From NCBI RefSeq assembly GCF_017833525.1, contig NZ_JAFICD010000001.1, positions 1,302,001-1,366,000 of the forward strand: a DNA stretch of 64,000 nucleotides, given 5' to 3'. Source of the stretch: Duganella sp. 1411. Its GTDB lineage: Bacteria; Pseudomonadota; Gammaproteobacteria; Burkholderiales; Burkholderiaceae_D. Below the pieces are notes generated by a model. That model worked only from the letters and a program-made list of their open reading frames with translations. It did not search any database and was not told the DNA's origin. The position numbers and the translations under genes are program-made. This document shows positions 26,399-35,679 of this stretch, in pieces. Numbering within the stretch: the first letter of the stretch is position 1; every line of letters starts with the position of its first letter.

Positions 26399-26534
26399 GC
26401 ATTTGATTGCTCCGGGCAGCTCTTAGAAACGGGGGGCTTGGCGATGTGAAAACTCGCCAGACAATGCTGTCATCAGTCGCCCTCCCCATGGCCACAATAA
26501 GGCGCCGCGACCGCTCCTAGCAGCGAATTGGTGG

Positions 26535-28217
26535 TCAGGGCTGGACCGCGTTGTACAGCCCGATTACCGTGCCGACAAATCCGCCGGCCTTCTTCGTGCT
26601 GAGGAAGCTGGCGTCCAGATCCTTTTTAAGCGACTTCCACCTGCCATCGTCGAGCGCATACATAGCGGACACGCGCCCCGCATCGAACGCAAGCCGCAGG
26701 CGAACTGGTTGCACGAGCGTGCCGGGCAACTTTCGAGACGCCAGCACCCGGCCACTGCGAGGAGCCCGCTCCCCATCGCGTTCGGCCAATACCAGCATCG
26801 GGCTGCCGCCTATTCGCTGGATGCCGAAGAACAACCACGACTGGTCGCTTTGCACGGCAGCGAGGCCAGCCCGTTCGCCATCCGCTGCCGGCGTAAAACG
26901 CATCGCCGTGCTGGCTTCGGCCTGCGCATGGGCCTGCTTTCTCCCGACGAACGATGGCACGGCCGACGGGTCGCCGAGCGGTGTAGACGGACGGAGCACA
27001 AGGTCACCGTTCTGCAAAGTGTAACGCGGAGTGCCGTCGCTCCGGATACTCATCCAGCCAAATTTGAGCGCAGGACCATTGAATTCGTCGGTGTAGCCAT
27101 AGTCGCCATTGAGCGGCATCGCCGGCCTGGCTGCATGCGGCAGTTCGGGGCGTTCAACCACCAGCGGCAGTGCCCGGCCCGCCGGCAGGATGGTCGGCCA
27201 GTCGTCTTTCCACGTGACCGGCAACAGGAAGGTCTCCCGCCCCGTGTTATACAACTGTGGCGCGTAGGGACGGGCTGCGAGGAACGCGGCCCACCAGCCG
27301 CCGTTTGGGGTCTGCACGAATTTCGCATGGCCCGCGCTTTCAACAGGATGCTCGCGGTCCGTAGGTAGGTCAAGCTGGGAAAGAATCGGATTGCCGGCAT
27401 AGGCTTCATACGGCCCTTTCAAGTTGCGGCTGCGGAACACCAGTTCGGAATGGCGCTCATGCGGCTTGGTTCCACCAGCGGCGGCGAGCAGATAGTAATA
27501 GCCGTTACGCTTGAAAAGATGCGGCCCCTCGGCCCAGAAAATGGATGGAGGGTGTTCGCCCCCGCCCACCAGCGGCACGCGCTCGCCCACCATCGTATGA
27601 GTTTCCGGGTCGAATTCCTGCAGCCAGATCACGCGGTGGCCCGGATAGTGGGGCGCTCCCTCAGGAGGACCGTTGTTGACGATATATGCCTTGCCGTCTT
27701 CGCTGTTCCAGAAAATCGATGGGTCGATGCCTTCGACATCGAGCCAGTAGGGATCGGACCAGGGCCCCGCAGGATTGGATGCGGTGATGACGAAGTTCCT
27801 GCGGAAAGTCGAGACAATGTAGTAAATGCCGTCGCGGTACGAAATGTCCGGCGCCATCATGCCGTCCGAAACCTGCAGGCCGCGAAAGTCCAGTTGTGCC
27901 GGTCGATCGATGGCATTGCCGACCTGCGACCAGTTGACGAGATCGGTCGAGTGATAGATCGGGAGCCCGGGGAAATGCGCGAAACTGGACGTGACGAGAT
28001 AATAGTCCTTGCCAACCTGAGTAAGGCTGGGGTCTGGTGCATAGCCGGCGACGATCGGATTGACGAAATGCTTCGCATCCGGCATCCCCCCATCGAGGCT
28101 GCGTCCCTCATAGCGGAACCAGGAAAAGTGCGCGTCGACGCCTCCCGCTGTTTGTGCGTTGCCGATGCAGGACGCGGCCATGAGAGCGGCCAGCAAGGGG
28201 AGACGAAACAAGGACAT
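26535..28217 (-). CDS. GH43 glycoside hydrolase (beta-xylosidase/arabinofuranosidase type)
   Basis: The 560-residue protein has a signal peptide (to about residue 21) and a five-bladed GH43 catalytic domain. The expected acidic triad is visible: Asp62 in GYAPDPSLT, Asp165 in GIDPSIFW and Glu230 in WAEGPHLF. A C-terminal beta-sandwich (about 355-560; DEFNGPALKFGWMSIR) is typical of GH43 enzymes acting on xylan and arabinan. It is the first of three hemicellulose-degrading genes and is preceded 73 bases downstream of the GH74 stop, so it may be co-transcribed with it. Confidence 0.9.
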   Translation of the reverse strand: MSLFRLPLLAALMAASCIGNAQTAGGVDAHFSWFRYEGRSLDGGMPDAKHFVNPIVAGYAPDPSLTQVGKDYYLVTSSFAHFPGLPIYHSTDLVNWSQVGNAIDRPAQLDFRGLQVSDGMMAPDISYRDGIYYIVSTFRRNFVITASNPAGPWSDPYWLDVEGIDPSIFWNSEDGKAYIVNNGPPEGAPHYPGHRVIWLQEFDPETHTMVGERVPLVGGGEHPPSIFWAEGPHLFKRNGYYYLLAAAGGTKPHERHSELVFRSRNLKGPYEAYAGNPILSQLDLPTDREHPVESAGHAKFVQTPNGGWWAAFLAARPYAPQLYNTGRETFLLPVTWKDDWPTILPAGRALPLVVERPELPHAARPAMPLNGDYGYTDEFNGPALKFGWMSIRSDGTPRYTLQNGDLVLRPSTPLGDPSAVPSFVGRKQAHAQAEASTAMRFTPAADGERAGLAAVQSDQSWLFFGIQRIGGSPMLVLAERDGERAPRSGRVLASRKLPGTLVQPVRLRLAFDAGRVSAMYALDDGRWKSLKKDLDASFLSTKKAGGFVGTVIGLYNAVQP

Positions 28218-28290
28218 AGCCTTCCTAAACTTGTTGTTGGGGTGTGGAGGTGGCCGGGGAGGTTCGGGGCAACTTTGACGGTCGCGCAGG

Positions 28291-30609
28291 TCAGTTGGTG
28301 TAGACGATGCCGCGGCCGGGGGCGGAGACGTAGATTCGCCCATAGCTATTCCAGTCCCCGGCGATCGTGCGGATGCCGCCGTACTGGTGAGCGTCATCGT
28401 TGAAGCGCGCCCAGCTTGCGCCACCATCGTCGGAGTGGTACACGCCCCACACGCCGTTGACCGTGCCCACAACGTAGACCGCGGCCGCGTATGGGGAGCC
28501 GGTCGCCGCCTTGCCCAGTGCCACCGCCGAGGCGCCCTGGAAGTCGGGCCACGCGTTGGCGCCCCAGACCGACGCGAAGTTGCCGACCTTCGTCCAGGTC
28601 GTCCCCGAATTGAGCGAGTGGTACACGGCGTTACCGTCGGACAACCAGATGTCTCCTTCGACGTTGGGGTTAACCGCGATCGAGGTCAGCTTGAAGAAGT
28701 TGGGGGCCAGCTTGGCCGACACCGCGCCTTGGCTCAGCGCGAAAGTGTGGCCGCCGTCCGTCGAGACGTAGACCTTGCCCGTCGTGCCGCTCCAGAATGC
28801 GCCGCCCGAATCGTAGGCGTAGACCTTGTTCGGGTTCCGGCGGTCCGCGACGAGGTGGTAGGCGCGATTGTTGCCGTTGATGGCGGACAGCGACGGCAGG
28901 TTGGTCGCCACCCAGCTCGCGCCATTGTTCGTCGTGTACGACGGCGTCGCATTCGCCGGCGCCCAGACCGCATTGTTGCGCGCGGTGACCGCGATGCTCT
29001 GTTCGAAGGCGTTCTCAACCGCAGCGCCGGGAGCAAGGCTGGCGAACTGGTTCCAGGTGTTGCCGCTGTCGCCGGACCAGAAGCCCGCCTGGGTCTTGGT
29101 GACGTTGAACTGGCCGCTGGCAACGATGTAGGAGGAATCGGACCACGCCATGTCGGCTGCGTAGCCATGGCTCCAGTCCGGGGTCGGCCCCTTGGCCGGA
29201 TGCGCCGCGAGGTCGGTCTGGAGCCAGGTGCCGATGTCGCCCGCACTGTTGACGAACTTGTACGACGCGCCGGCCGGCGCCGCGATGAGGGCCTCCGTGC
29301 CGGTCTCCTCGAGGTTATTGAGCGGAGCGTCCCAGCTCGGCGTGAGCGACGACGCGTTCCAGGTCTCCCAGATGCCGCCGCCGACGATGTGCATGACGTG
29401 GTCGCGGTTGGTCGGATCGATCTCGATGTCGTCCACCCAGCCCCAGAACTGCTGCCCCCAGTGCTGCGTGCCGCCCTCGGCTTCGTGCCAGGTGGCGCCG
29501 CCGTTGTCGGACAACTGGACGACCTGGGAGGCGCTGTTCCAGGTACTGGTCACGGCCAGCGCAATGCGGGCCGTCGAGCCGGTGCCGTAGACGGACACGC
29601 CGCCATAGCCGCCCTGCGTGCTGCTGGCGAGCGGTTGTGGGGACCACGTATCGCCATTGGTCGTGCCGCCGAACTTGTAGAGGTAGCCGGGACCGGCGCC
29701 GGCCGGGCCGGCGTTCTTGTTGAACGCCACATAGTAGTTCCCGTCGCTGGTGCGCACCATGTGCGGGACGTAGAAGCCGGCCACGGTGGCCGGGACCGCC
29801 ACCGGCGTCCACGAGAAGCCGCCGTCGACGGACTTGTACATGGTCGAGGTCAAGCCCGCCGCCTGGGCGTAGTCCGGTGCGACGGCGGCATACATGATCC
29901 AGGTCGTCCCGCCGCCACCCACGTTCGAGTTGTCGAACATGATCTGCTCGACGCCCACCGAGCCGCCCATGCTGCTGATCTGTGCATCCGTCAGAACGAG
30001 GGACGACAGCGAGGTCTGGGTCCAGGTCTGCCCCGAGTTCGTGCTCTTCCACAGGCCGGCCGTGCGCGAGGCGTAGAACATCGTCGACGGATTGGTCGGA
30101 TCGAGCTTCAGGCGTTCGCCGACGGCACGGCCTTTCTCGTTGCCGCCCACCGGGAACGGCAGGTCGTAGTGGGTCCAGCTGTTGCCGCGGTCGCTGGAAG
30201 CGTAGATGCGGCCGTTGCCTTCTTTGGTGCTCTTGCCGGTGACCATGTAGACGCGCTGGTCGTTGCCTGGATCGAGGGCGACACTTTCGACGCCGAGGAA
30301 CTTGTTCTCGGCGGCACCGAGGCTGTCGATAAGGGGTGTCCACGACCCGTTTGCATTCCAGCGGTAGACGCCGCCGATGTCGGTGCGGGCGTACAGGACA
30401 CCCGCGCTGGTCGGGTGGTAGATGAGGCCGCTGACATAACCTCCGCCGCCCCACTTCACGCTGGTCCAGGTGGTAGCCGAACCGGTGGTGACGGTGGCAA
30501 GGAGCTTGGAAGCGCCGGCCGGCGCAATGCCGTCCGCGCCTCCGCCCGAGCAGGCGGCCAGCAGACTGGCCAACAGGGCCGGGATGACGATGTTCAACTT
30601 CCGATTCAT
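28291..30609 (-). CDS. GH74 xyloglucanase-type lipoprotein
   Basis: The 772-residue protein has a lipoprotein signal (lipobox LAAC, Cys20) and two seven-bladed beta-propellers with repeated sialidase-like Asp-box motifs (SSDRGNSW, STNSGQTW, SVDGGFSW, STDGGHTF, SLNSGTTW). Asp77 in ARTDIGGVYRW and an Asp in WVDDIEIDPTNRDHVM are at the places of the GH74 catalytic pair. The family cleaves xyloglucan. The ATG at 30609 follows AGGAG. The lipid anchor would keep it on the outer membrane or cell surface. Two membrane AraC regulators lie upstream. Confidence 0.92.
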   Translation of the reverse strand: MNRKLNIVIPALLASLLAACSGGGADGIAPAGASKLLATVTTGSATTWTSVKWGGGGYVSGLIYHPTSAGVLYARTDIGGVYRWNANGSWTPLIDSLGAAENKFLGVESVALDPGNDQRVYMVTGKSTKEGNGRIYASSDRGNSWTHYDLPFPVGGNEKGRAVGERLKLDPTNPSTMFYASRTAGLWKSTNSGQTWTQTSLSSLVLTDAQISSMGGSVGVEQIMFDNSNVGGGGTTWIMYAAVAPDYAQAAGLTSTMYKSVDGGFSWTPVAVPATVAGFYVPHMVRTSDGNYYVAFNKNAGPAGAGPGYLYKFGGTTNGDTWSPQPLASSTQGGYGGVSVYGTGSTARIALAVTSTWNSASQVVQLSDNGGATWHEAEGGTQHWGQQFWGWVDDIEIDPTNRDHVMHIVGGGIWETWNASSLTPSWDAPLNNLEETGTEALIAAPAGASYKFVNSAGDIGTWLQTDLAAHPAKGPTPDWSHGYAADMAWSDSSYIVASGQFNVTKTQAGFWSGDSGNTWNQFASLAPGAAVENAFEQSIAVTARNNAVWAPANATPSYTTNNGASWVATNLPSLSAINGNNRAYHLVADRRNPNKVYAYDSGGAFWSGTTGKVYVSTDGGHTFALSQGAVSAKLAPNFFKLTSIAVNPNVEGDIWLSDGNAVYHSLNSGTTWTKVGNFASVWGANAWPDFQGASAVALGKAATGSPYAAAVYVVGTVNGVWGVYHSDDGGASWARFNDDAHQYGGIRTIAGDWNSYGRIYVSAPGRGIVYTN

Positions 30610-30773
30610 AATTGTCTCCTCAAAAGGATGGTTATTTTTCGTTTTGCCGGCTTTGTCAAACAACGCCATCGCGCCTGGCAGGCTGCTGCACGCGACAATG
30701 ATGTTGCAACGGGGTGCCGACGCCTCCCGGTCGATTCAGTTTCCACGCATATAATTGCGCCCTGCGCAAGGGT

Positions 30774-30851
30774 GCGCTAATACTTTTCGCCGAAATTTCG
30801 AGCGTGTGCAGATATTGCTAACGGCTTCCGCCGATTTTTTTAGTGGTCGGG
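30774..30851. promoter_or_regulatory. Upstream control region of the GH74 gene, shared with the CE4 gene
   Basis: The GH74 start is preceded by a 438-base non-coding space. Bases 30774-30851 resemble 33879-33950, sharing CGCTAA, TCGCCGAAATT, GTGCAGA, ATTG and TTTTAGTG in the same order. Both stand upstream of a carbohydrate-active-enzyme gene on the minus strand. A binding site for the AraC-type regulators is proposed; alternatively it is a relic of an ancestral duplication. Confidence 0.45.
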
Positions 30852-31047
30852 AGCGGGATGGGGCAAGACCGCTGTCCGGATCGCCCTGGCAAATGAATGC
30901 CTGGCTCGGAACACCTTTGGGGAGCATGGGTACGGTCATTCGAGCCCGCTTGATGCGCGCTCAGGAAGAAGCCGATTTTGCGCAAGTCGAAGCGACCTGG
31001 CCCGCCGCGCAAGCAATGCCTCGTGCGTTCACGCGCGCGCTGGCGAT

Positions 31048-32262
31048 TCAAGCTTCGTCGTACAGTGGGTTCGACGGTCCCGCCAGATCGTGTTCGGGAG
31101 TCGCCTTCGCTTGGGTTGCGAGGCGCCGGAAGGCCCCGGGCGTGCAGTCGTATTCTTCCTTGAACAGCTTGTTGAAATACGACACATTGCCATAACCGAC
31201 CGAGTATGCGATGTCGGCGATGGGCATGCCCTCGTTGTCCTTCAGCACCCGCGCAGCTTCCGTCAACCTCAATTTGTTGACGTAGCCGGTAAAAGTCATG
31301 CCGAGCTCCATTTTCAGGATCTCGTTGATTTTCTCGCGGTCCGCGCCTATCCGTGTCGTCACGGTGGACATATTCAGTTCGGGGTCAGCGTAATTGTCGC
31401 CGATGAATTGCAGGATGGCCGCCTTTTCCTTGTCCTTGAACGGTTCCAGGGTCAGTTCGCGGTACGCGACGAAAGGCAGGTCATTGCTCAGCTGCGAATC
31501 CAGGCTCGCGGCGAGAGCGCGCGAGTGCCCCCGTAAAAACCAGACGGCGAACGCGCCCGAGCCGATCGCCAGGATGACCGCCAGGGCGACGAGGTAGCGA
31601 TCGTCGCGGCCATGCAAGGTGAACTCGCTGATCGCGACACGGGAATCGACTTCACGCGGACTATGATGGTTGATCCCGAACACGAATTTGGCAACCTGGT
31701 CCAGCCTGTAGGACTGGTGCGACGGGTCGACCTTGTACACGTCGAACCACCACGCCGGAATGACGAGACGGGTCAGGTCCAGCGACACCGGCGTTCCGCT
31801 CTCGCTGCACGAGAAGTGGGTGGCCGGCGACGGGTAAGCCCAGAATTCGCCCGGCTTCGCGACGCTGGCGTCGAATATCGGCATGGCGAACACCAGTGAA
31901 TTGGCGGGCGCGCATTGGGCGACGAAGGTGACGGTGGCGTACCTCGACAAGTCCGCCGGCACTGTATGGCCCTGCCCGTCTTCGAACAGCATTTCCGCCG
32001 CAACATAGGGATGAGCCGTGGCGCGCGTGATCCTGAAGTCGAAGCGGAACGATTGCCGTCCGGGATCCAGAATGCGCATGGTCGACGTGCCGCCCAGCAC
32101 GGCGTCCTCCGTGGTGACAGCACGCCACCGCACGCCTCCACCCGCCCTCGGAACCAGCGCAGCGGAAAGATAGCTTTGATCGATGCAAAACCAGGCTGCA
32201 AGCGCAAACGCGATCAGAAGGAGAATGAGCGCGATCAACGCCTTCCTGAAAAATTCTTGCAT
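31048..32262 (-). CDS. Transmembrane AraC-type regulator (copy 1)
   Basis: The 404-residue protein has an unusual layout: a membrane span near the N terminus (residues 8-27), an extracytoplasmic domain of about 190 residues with jelly-roll features (DLSRYATVTFVAQC, VSLDLTRLVIPAWWFDV, FTLHGRD), a second span (about 224-245), then a short linker and a C-terminal AraC domain (about 285-385; GMPIADIAYSVGYGNVSYFNKLFKEEYDCTPGAFRR). The domain order suggests a one-component sensor that detects a sugar outside and controls transcription inside. It is paralogous to the regulator at 33881-35116 and lies between the GH74 and CE4 genes. Confidence 0.82.
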   Translation of the reverse strand: MQEFFRKALIALILLLIAFALAAWFCIDQSYLSAALVPRAGGGVRWRAVTTEDAVLGGTSTMRILDPGRQSFRFDFRITRATAHPYVAAEMLFEDGQGHTVPADLSRYATVTFVAQCAPANSLVFAMPIFDASVAKPGEFWAYPSPATHFSCSESGTPVSLDLTRLVIPAWWFDVYKVDPSHQSYRLDQVAKFVFGINHHSPREVDSRVAISEFTLHGRDDRYLVALAVILAIGSGAFAVWFLRGHSRALAASLDSQLSNDLPFVAYRELTLEPFKDKEKAAILQFIGDNYADPELNMSTVTTRIGADREKINEILKMELGMTFTGYVNKLRLTEAARVLKDNEGMPIADIAYSVGYGNVSYFNKLFKEEYDCTPGAFRRLATQAKATPEHDLAGPSNPLYDEA

Positions 32263-32337
32263 AACACTCAGCCTGATTCATTCCTTACATTATCGGTTCT
32301 GCGCGTCCGGGCATGCCCGCCCCGCAGGAACTGGGGG

Positions 32338-33777
32338 TTACCGTGTCCAGCGCAGCGATTGCGCATCCAGCGACACCTCGTAGTAGCCGTGCCTATCCCA
32401 GCTCAGGGGCGTGCCGTTCTGCTCCAGCGCGCCGCCGTCCACCACGACACGCAGCTTGCGGCCCGCCGGGAAGTTGGCCGGCAGCGTCCAGCGCCACGTC
32501 GTCACGCCGCCGCTGGTGCTGGGCGTTGCCGCTTGCAGCAACTGCTGGCCGCGCCAGTAGGCGCCAATGTTGACGACGCTGTCGATCCACATCGTGCCGA
32601 ACGATTTAGCGTACACCATATTACCCGTGATCACGCCGATGTCCTCGCCGCCGCCCCAGTTCTGCGTGGGAGCGGGCAGCACCGTGTGGAACAGATAGAT
32701 CATCCAACGGCCCCGCCCCAAGGCCTTGTCCACGGCGGTGTTGAAGGTGGACACGGGATCGCCGCCCGGCGTGGACGGATCGCCGGGGAAGCCGGTGATC
32801 GGCAGGTTCAGCGCGTCGCTCGCGGTGCCGGGCGCCGTCATACCCGGCCACACGCCCCGCGCGACGAGGAAGCGGGACGCGGCCGCCTTGTAGTCCGTGT
32901 CGCCGAACGGGTAGGCCATGGTCCAGACCGCTGACTGTCCGATGTTCGTGCGGATGTAGTTGTCGGTGTCGTCGAACTCGGCCCCTGCACTGCCCAGGCC
33001 TGCAGGGCAGGTGTTGGAATCGTTGTCGGTCAGTTCCGCCGCCCTGCAGTGGTGCGTGGTGTGGTTGCCGATCTCCGAACCCTGGGCCACGGCGTCCTTC
33101 CAGGTGGCGTCGTAGTTGGGATAGCGGTTGCCCGCGGGGTTGATGTAGTAGGTGACGCGGACGCGCTGCGCCTTGAGCTCCGGGTAGTGTTCGATCTGGG
33201 ACGGTTGCGAATCGTCGAAGGTGTAGGACACGGCGGCCTTGAAGCCGGCCCAGTCGAGCACGCGCAGCCCCGGCCGTCCCGTGGTGCCGGCTGGGCGCGC
33301 CACCTCGCGCGCCACGAGCGGCAGCGGCAAGCCGGCCGCGCCGCCGTCGTTCCATGGCAGCACCAGCACCTTCAGCGGCGCCTGCGTGCCGCGCTGGCCG
33401 TCGCTGGCCTTCACGACGAGGTCATAGCCGTTGTGGGCGTCGGCATCGGCGGGGCGCGCGGTGTCGGGCGCCTGGCGGAACGACAAGGCGCCGGTCGCCG
33501 CATCGATCTTGAAGCGCGCCGCATCGGTGCCGGAAATGGACCACGTGGCGCTGCGTCCGGCAGCCAGCGTGGCCGACGGCATAAGGAAAGTCGCGGTCAC
33601 GCCTTCCTGGACCTTCACGCTTGCCGGCAATGCGAGCACGGGCGCGGCTGCCGGCGTGCCGACTGCGCCGGCCAGGACGCCGGGATCGTGGACCGCACCG
33701 CCCCCCGCGCTGCAGCCTGCGAGCAGAACCGCCAGCAGCGCCGGGACGGCGAAATTGACCTTGCACTTCCTATTCAA
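32338..33777 (-). CDS. CE4-type polysaccharide deacetylase lipoprotein
   Basis: The 479-residue protein has a lipoprotein signal (LAGC), a cadherin-like beta domain (about 55-150; WSISGTDAARFKIDAATGALSF) and a NodB-type catalytic domain with the Asp-Asp motif in SYTFDDSQPSQIE and the His-xxx-His motif in EIGNHTTHH. This matches acetyl-xylan or chitooligosaccharide deacetylases. The start is taken as TTG at 33777, 6 bases after GGAGGAG; the ORF runs 15 bases farther but its first codons overlap that site. The N-terminal NRK resembles that of the GH74 lipoprotein. Removal of acetyl groups from xylan or xyloglucan fits the neighbours. Confidence 0.85.
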   Translation of the reverse strand: MNRKCKVNFAVPALLAVLLAGCSAGGGAVHDPGVLAGAVGTPAAAPVLALPASVKVQEGVTATFLMPSATLAAGRSATWSISGTDAARFKIDAATGALSFRQAPDTARPADADAHNGYDLVVKASDGQRGTQAPLKVLVLPWNDGGAAGLPLPLVAREVARPAGTTGRPGLRVLDWAGFKAAVSYTFDDSQPSQIEHYPELKAQRVRVTYYINPAGNRYPNYDATWKDAVAQGSEIGNHTTHHCRAAELTDNDSNTCPAGLGSAGAEFDDTDNYIRTNIGQSAVWTMAYPFGDTDYKAAASRFLVARGVWPGMTAPGTASDALNLPITGFPGDPSTPGGDPVSTFNTAVDKALGRGRWMIYLFHTVLPAPTQNWGGGEDIGVITGNMVYAKSFGTMWIDSVVNIGAYWRGQQLLQAATPSTSGGVTTWRWTLPANFPAGRKLRVVVDGGALEQNGTPLSWDRHGYYEVSLDAQSLRWTR

Positions 33778-33878
33778 GATGGACTCCTCCAAGCATACTG
33801 ATTATTCTGAATTTCCGGAATGACAAGCAGCGTGGCCACGCCAGACCGGTCGGCGGAAGGGTATGCGCTCCTCGCGCG

Positions 33879-33950
33879 CGCTAACGTTTATCGCCGAAAT
33901 TCTCTTGCGTGCAGAAATTGACAGGAATATCCGTAGATTGTTTTAGTGTG
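33879..33950. promoter_or_regulatory. Upstream control region of the CE4 gene, shared with the GH74 gene
   Basis: This segment resembles 30774-30851 and lies about 100-170 bases upstream of the CE4 start. It also encodes the last residues of the second AraC-type regulator, so part of the similarity could be protein-coding. See the GH74 region for the shared blocks. Confidence 0.4.
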
Positions 33951-35116
33951 GTCCGCGGCTGGCTGAGTTGGCGCCTCGTTCTGAACTGCGTGGGGGAGCA
34001 GCCGTACTCTTCCTTGAAGACCTTGTTGAAATAAGAGCAGTTGGCATAGCCAACCGAACGGGCGATTTCCGCCACGGTCGCGGCGGCTTTATCGGTCAGC
34101 AATCTGGCCGCTTCTGTCAACCTCAGCTTCTTCAGATAGCCGGTGAATGTCATGCCGAGGACCGTTTTCAGCACGTCATTGATCCTGTTACGGTTTGCGC
34201 CCGTTCCGGCGCTAACACGTTCCAGATCCAGTTCGGAATCCGGGTAATGGGTCGCGATGAAGCGCAAGATGGCGGCCTGGTCCTCGTCCCCGACAGGCGA
34301 AACGGTCAATTGTCGGTATGCCACGAAAGACAGGTCTTTTTTGAGGCGGGCGTCCACCGTCGCAATGAGGGCGCGCGACTGGGCCCGGAAGAACCAGATC
34401 CCGTAGGCACACCAGCCGGCAAGCAGAACCGCCGCCAGCGCGGCGAGGTAGCGGTCATCGCGGCCATGCAGCGCGAGATCGGCGATCTCGACATGGGAGT
34501 CGGCCTCGCGCGGGCTGAACGGGCTGGCACCGAATTCCAGTTTCGTCACATGGTCCAGCTCGTAAGACCTGCGCGAAATGTCGACATGTTCGGCCTCGTA
34601 CCACCAGTCCGGAATGGTCAGGCGCGTGAGATCCAGCGAGACCGGCATGCCTTGCTCGTTGCAGGAAAAATAGGTCATGACGGGCAGGTAGACCGGCTTG
34701 CCGCCTGGCTTCGTGACACGCCCATCGACGAGGGTGAGGATGAGGAGCAACGAATTGGCGGGTACGCATTTGGCAAGGAAAGTAACTGTCGAGTACTTCG
34801 ACAGATCTTCCGCAACGGTTTTCCCGTCCGCGCCCCCGATCCGCAATGCCGCCGACGCCCATGGATTCGCGATGGCCCCGGAGAGCCTGAAGTCAAAGCT
34901 GAGCGAGCGCTGCGGGGCATCCCGGATGTGAACCGTCGATGCGCCGCCGTAGAGGCTATCCGTGATGGCCGCGACCCGCCATCGCGCCGCCCCCTTTTCC
35001 TGCGGGGCGACCGACGAAGACGGATGGCTTCGATAGATGCAGAAACACGCAATCAGTGCGTCGGCAAGCAAAAGGACAACGAGCGCGACAAGCGCCTTCC
35101 TGTTGAAATATTGCAT
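33881..35116 (-). CDS. Transmembrane AraC-type regulator (copy 2)
   Basis: This 411-residue protein is a paralogue of the regulator at 31048-32262, with the same order: membrane span (about 9-28), extracytoplasmic jelly-roll-like domain (DLSKYSTVTFLAKC, VSLDLTRLTIPDWWYEAEHV, LALHGRDDRY), second span (about 226-246) and C-terminal AraC domain (TVAEIARSVGYANCSYFNKVFKEEYGCSPTQFRTRR). It has a longer C-terminal tail than copy 1. The closest sequence conservation is in the AraC part and in blocks of the outer domain; much of the rest has diverged, so the copies may sense different sugars. Confidence 0.82.
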   Translation of the reverse strand: MQYFNRKALVALVVLLLADALIACFCIYRSHPSSSVAPQEKGAARWRVAAITDSLYGGASTVHIRDAPQRSLSFDFRLSGAIANPWASAALRIGGADGKTVAEDLSKYSTVTFLAKCVPANSLLLILTLVDGRVTKPGGKPVYLPVMTYFSCNEQGMPVSLDLTRLTIPDWWYEAEHVDISRRSYELDHVTKLEFGASPFSPREADSHVEIADLALHGRDDRYLAALAAVLLAGWCAYGIWFFRAQSRALIATVDARLKKDLSFVAYRQLTVSPVGDEDQAAILRFIATHYPDSELDLERVSAGTGANRNRINDVLKTVLGMTFTGYLKKLRLTEAARLLTDKAAATVAEIARSVGYANCSYFNKVFKEEYGCSPTQFRTRRQLSQPRTTLKQSTDIPVNFCTQENFGDKR

Positions 35117-35588
35117 GTTTATAAACTACGGTGGAATCATTGCGCACGTCGGCACCCGGGCGGGCCATGAGCATCATAACAGCGCGCGACCGCGTCGGGT
35201 CATGATCCTTTCGAAGCGATCACGCCGCCGATGCAACGGCTTAGCGGCACAGTGCGCTCACCGGGTTGTCAGTTTGCGAACTTCCGCCTTCCCGACATGC
35301 GTGTGCCGCCATCGGACGCGGGCTCGCAATATGCGGCGGCCAGTGTCGTCGGCCCCGTTGTTTTCAGTTCAGGGCGACGGTCGAGATGGCTTGGTTGTAT
35401 TTGATATATAAAAAACCAGAAGAAGTATAGATGATCCGTCGGTCCGCCGCAACACATTTAGCGCGTCAGCAAGACATGCCGCCTTTTCAGGGCGCGCTCG
35501 TGGAAGATCCGTTCAGTTGCTACTTCGTCGGGCAGTCCGGACGGCGCAAGGAAGACGCTTATGGCATGAGCCTGCCAAGACTAGCGAC
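35117..35588. other. Long intergenic region with no supported gene
   Basis: This is 472 bases between the second AraC-type regulator and the displaced guaA terminator. Several short frames exist but none has a convincing start, ribosome-binding site and protein character. It should contain the promoter for the minus-strand regulator. AT-rich stretches lie near 35395-35430. I see no other feature. Confidence 0.5.
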
Positions 35589-35621
35589 AAAAAAAGAAAA
35601 AGCCCCTGATCGTCAGAGGCT
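35589..35621 (-). terminator. Likely original guaA terminator, displaced by the island
   Basis: On the minus strand AGCCTCTGA and TCAGGGGCT pair and are followed by TTTTTCTTTTTTT. No minus-strand gene ends nearby. It lies 43 bases beyond the distal copy of the guaA 3' end, where a guaA terminator would stand before an insertion. Confidence 0.75.
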
Positions 35622-35663
35622 CAGTCTCATCCGTTTGCCAGGCAGCGACTGCCGGCTACGGCA

Positions 35664-35679
35664 TCACTCCCACTCCATG
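35664..35679. repeat. Distal attachment-site copy (guaA 3'-end core)
   Basis: TCACTCCCACTCCATG repeats the guaA 3' end (TCACTCCCACTCGATG, 37682-37697) with one mismatch, in the same orientation. On the minus strand it encodes MEWE and a stop, as guaA ends in IEWE. ATCAAATAGTTAG (35707-35719) beside it matches ATCAAAGAGTTAG (37659-37671) beside the other copy. Confidence 0.75.

Noticed and set aside
28387..30780. A 797-codon frame opposite the GH74 gene.
   Set aside because: It is a composition shadow. The minus strand carries Asp-box propeller motifs and a lipoprotein signal.
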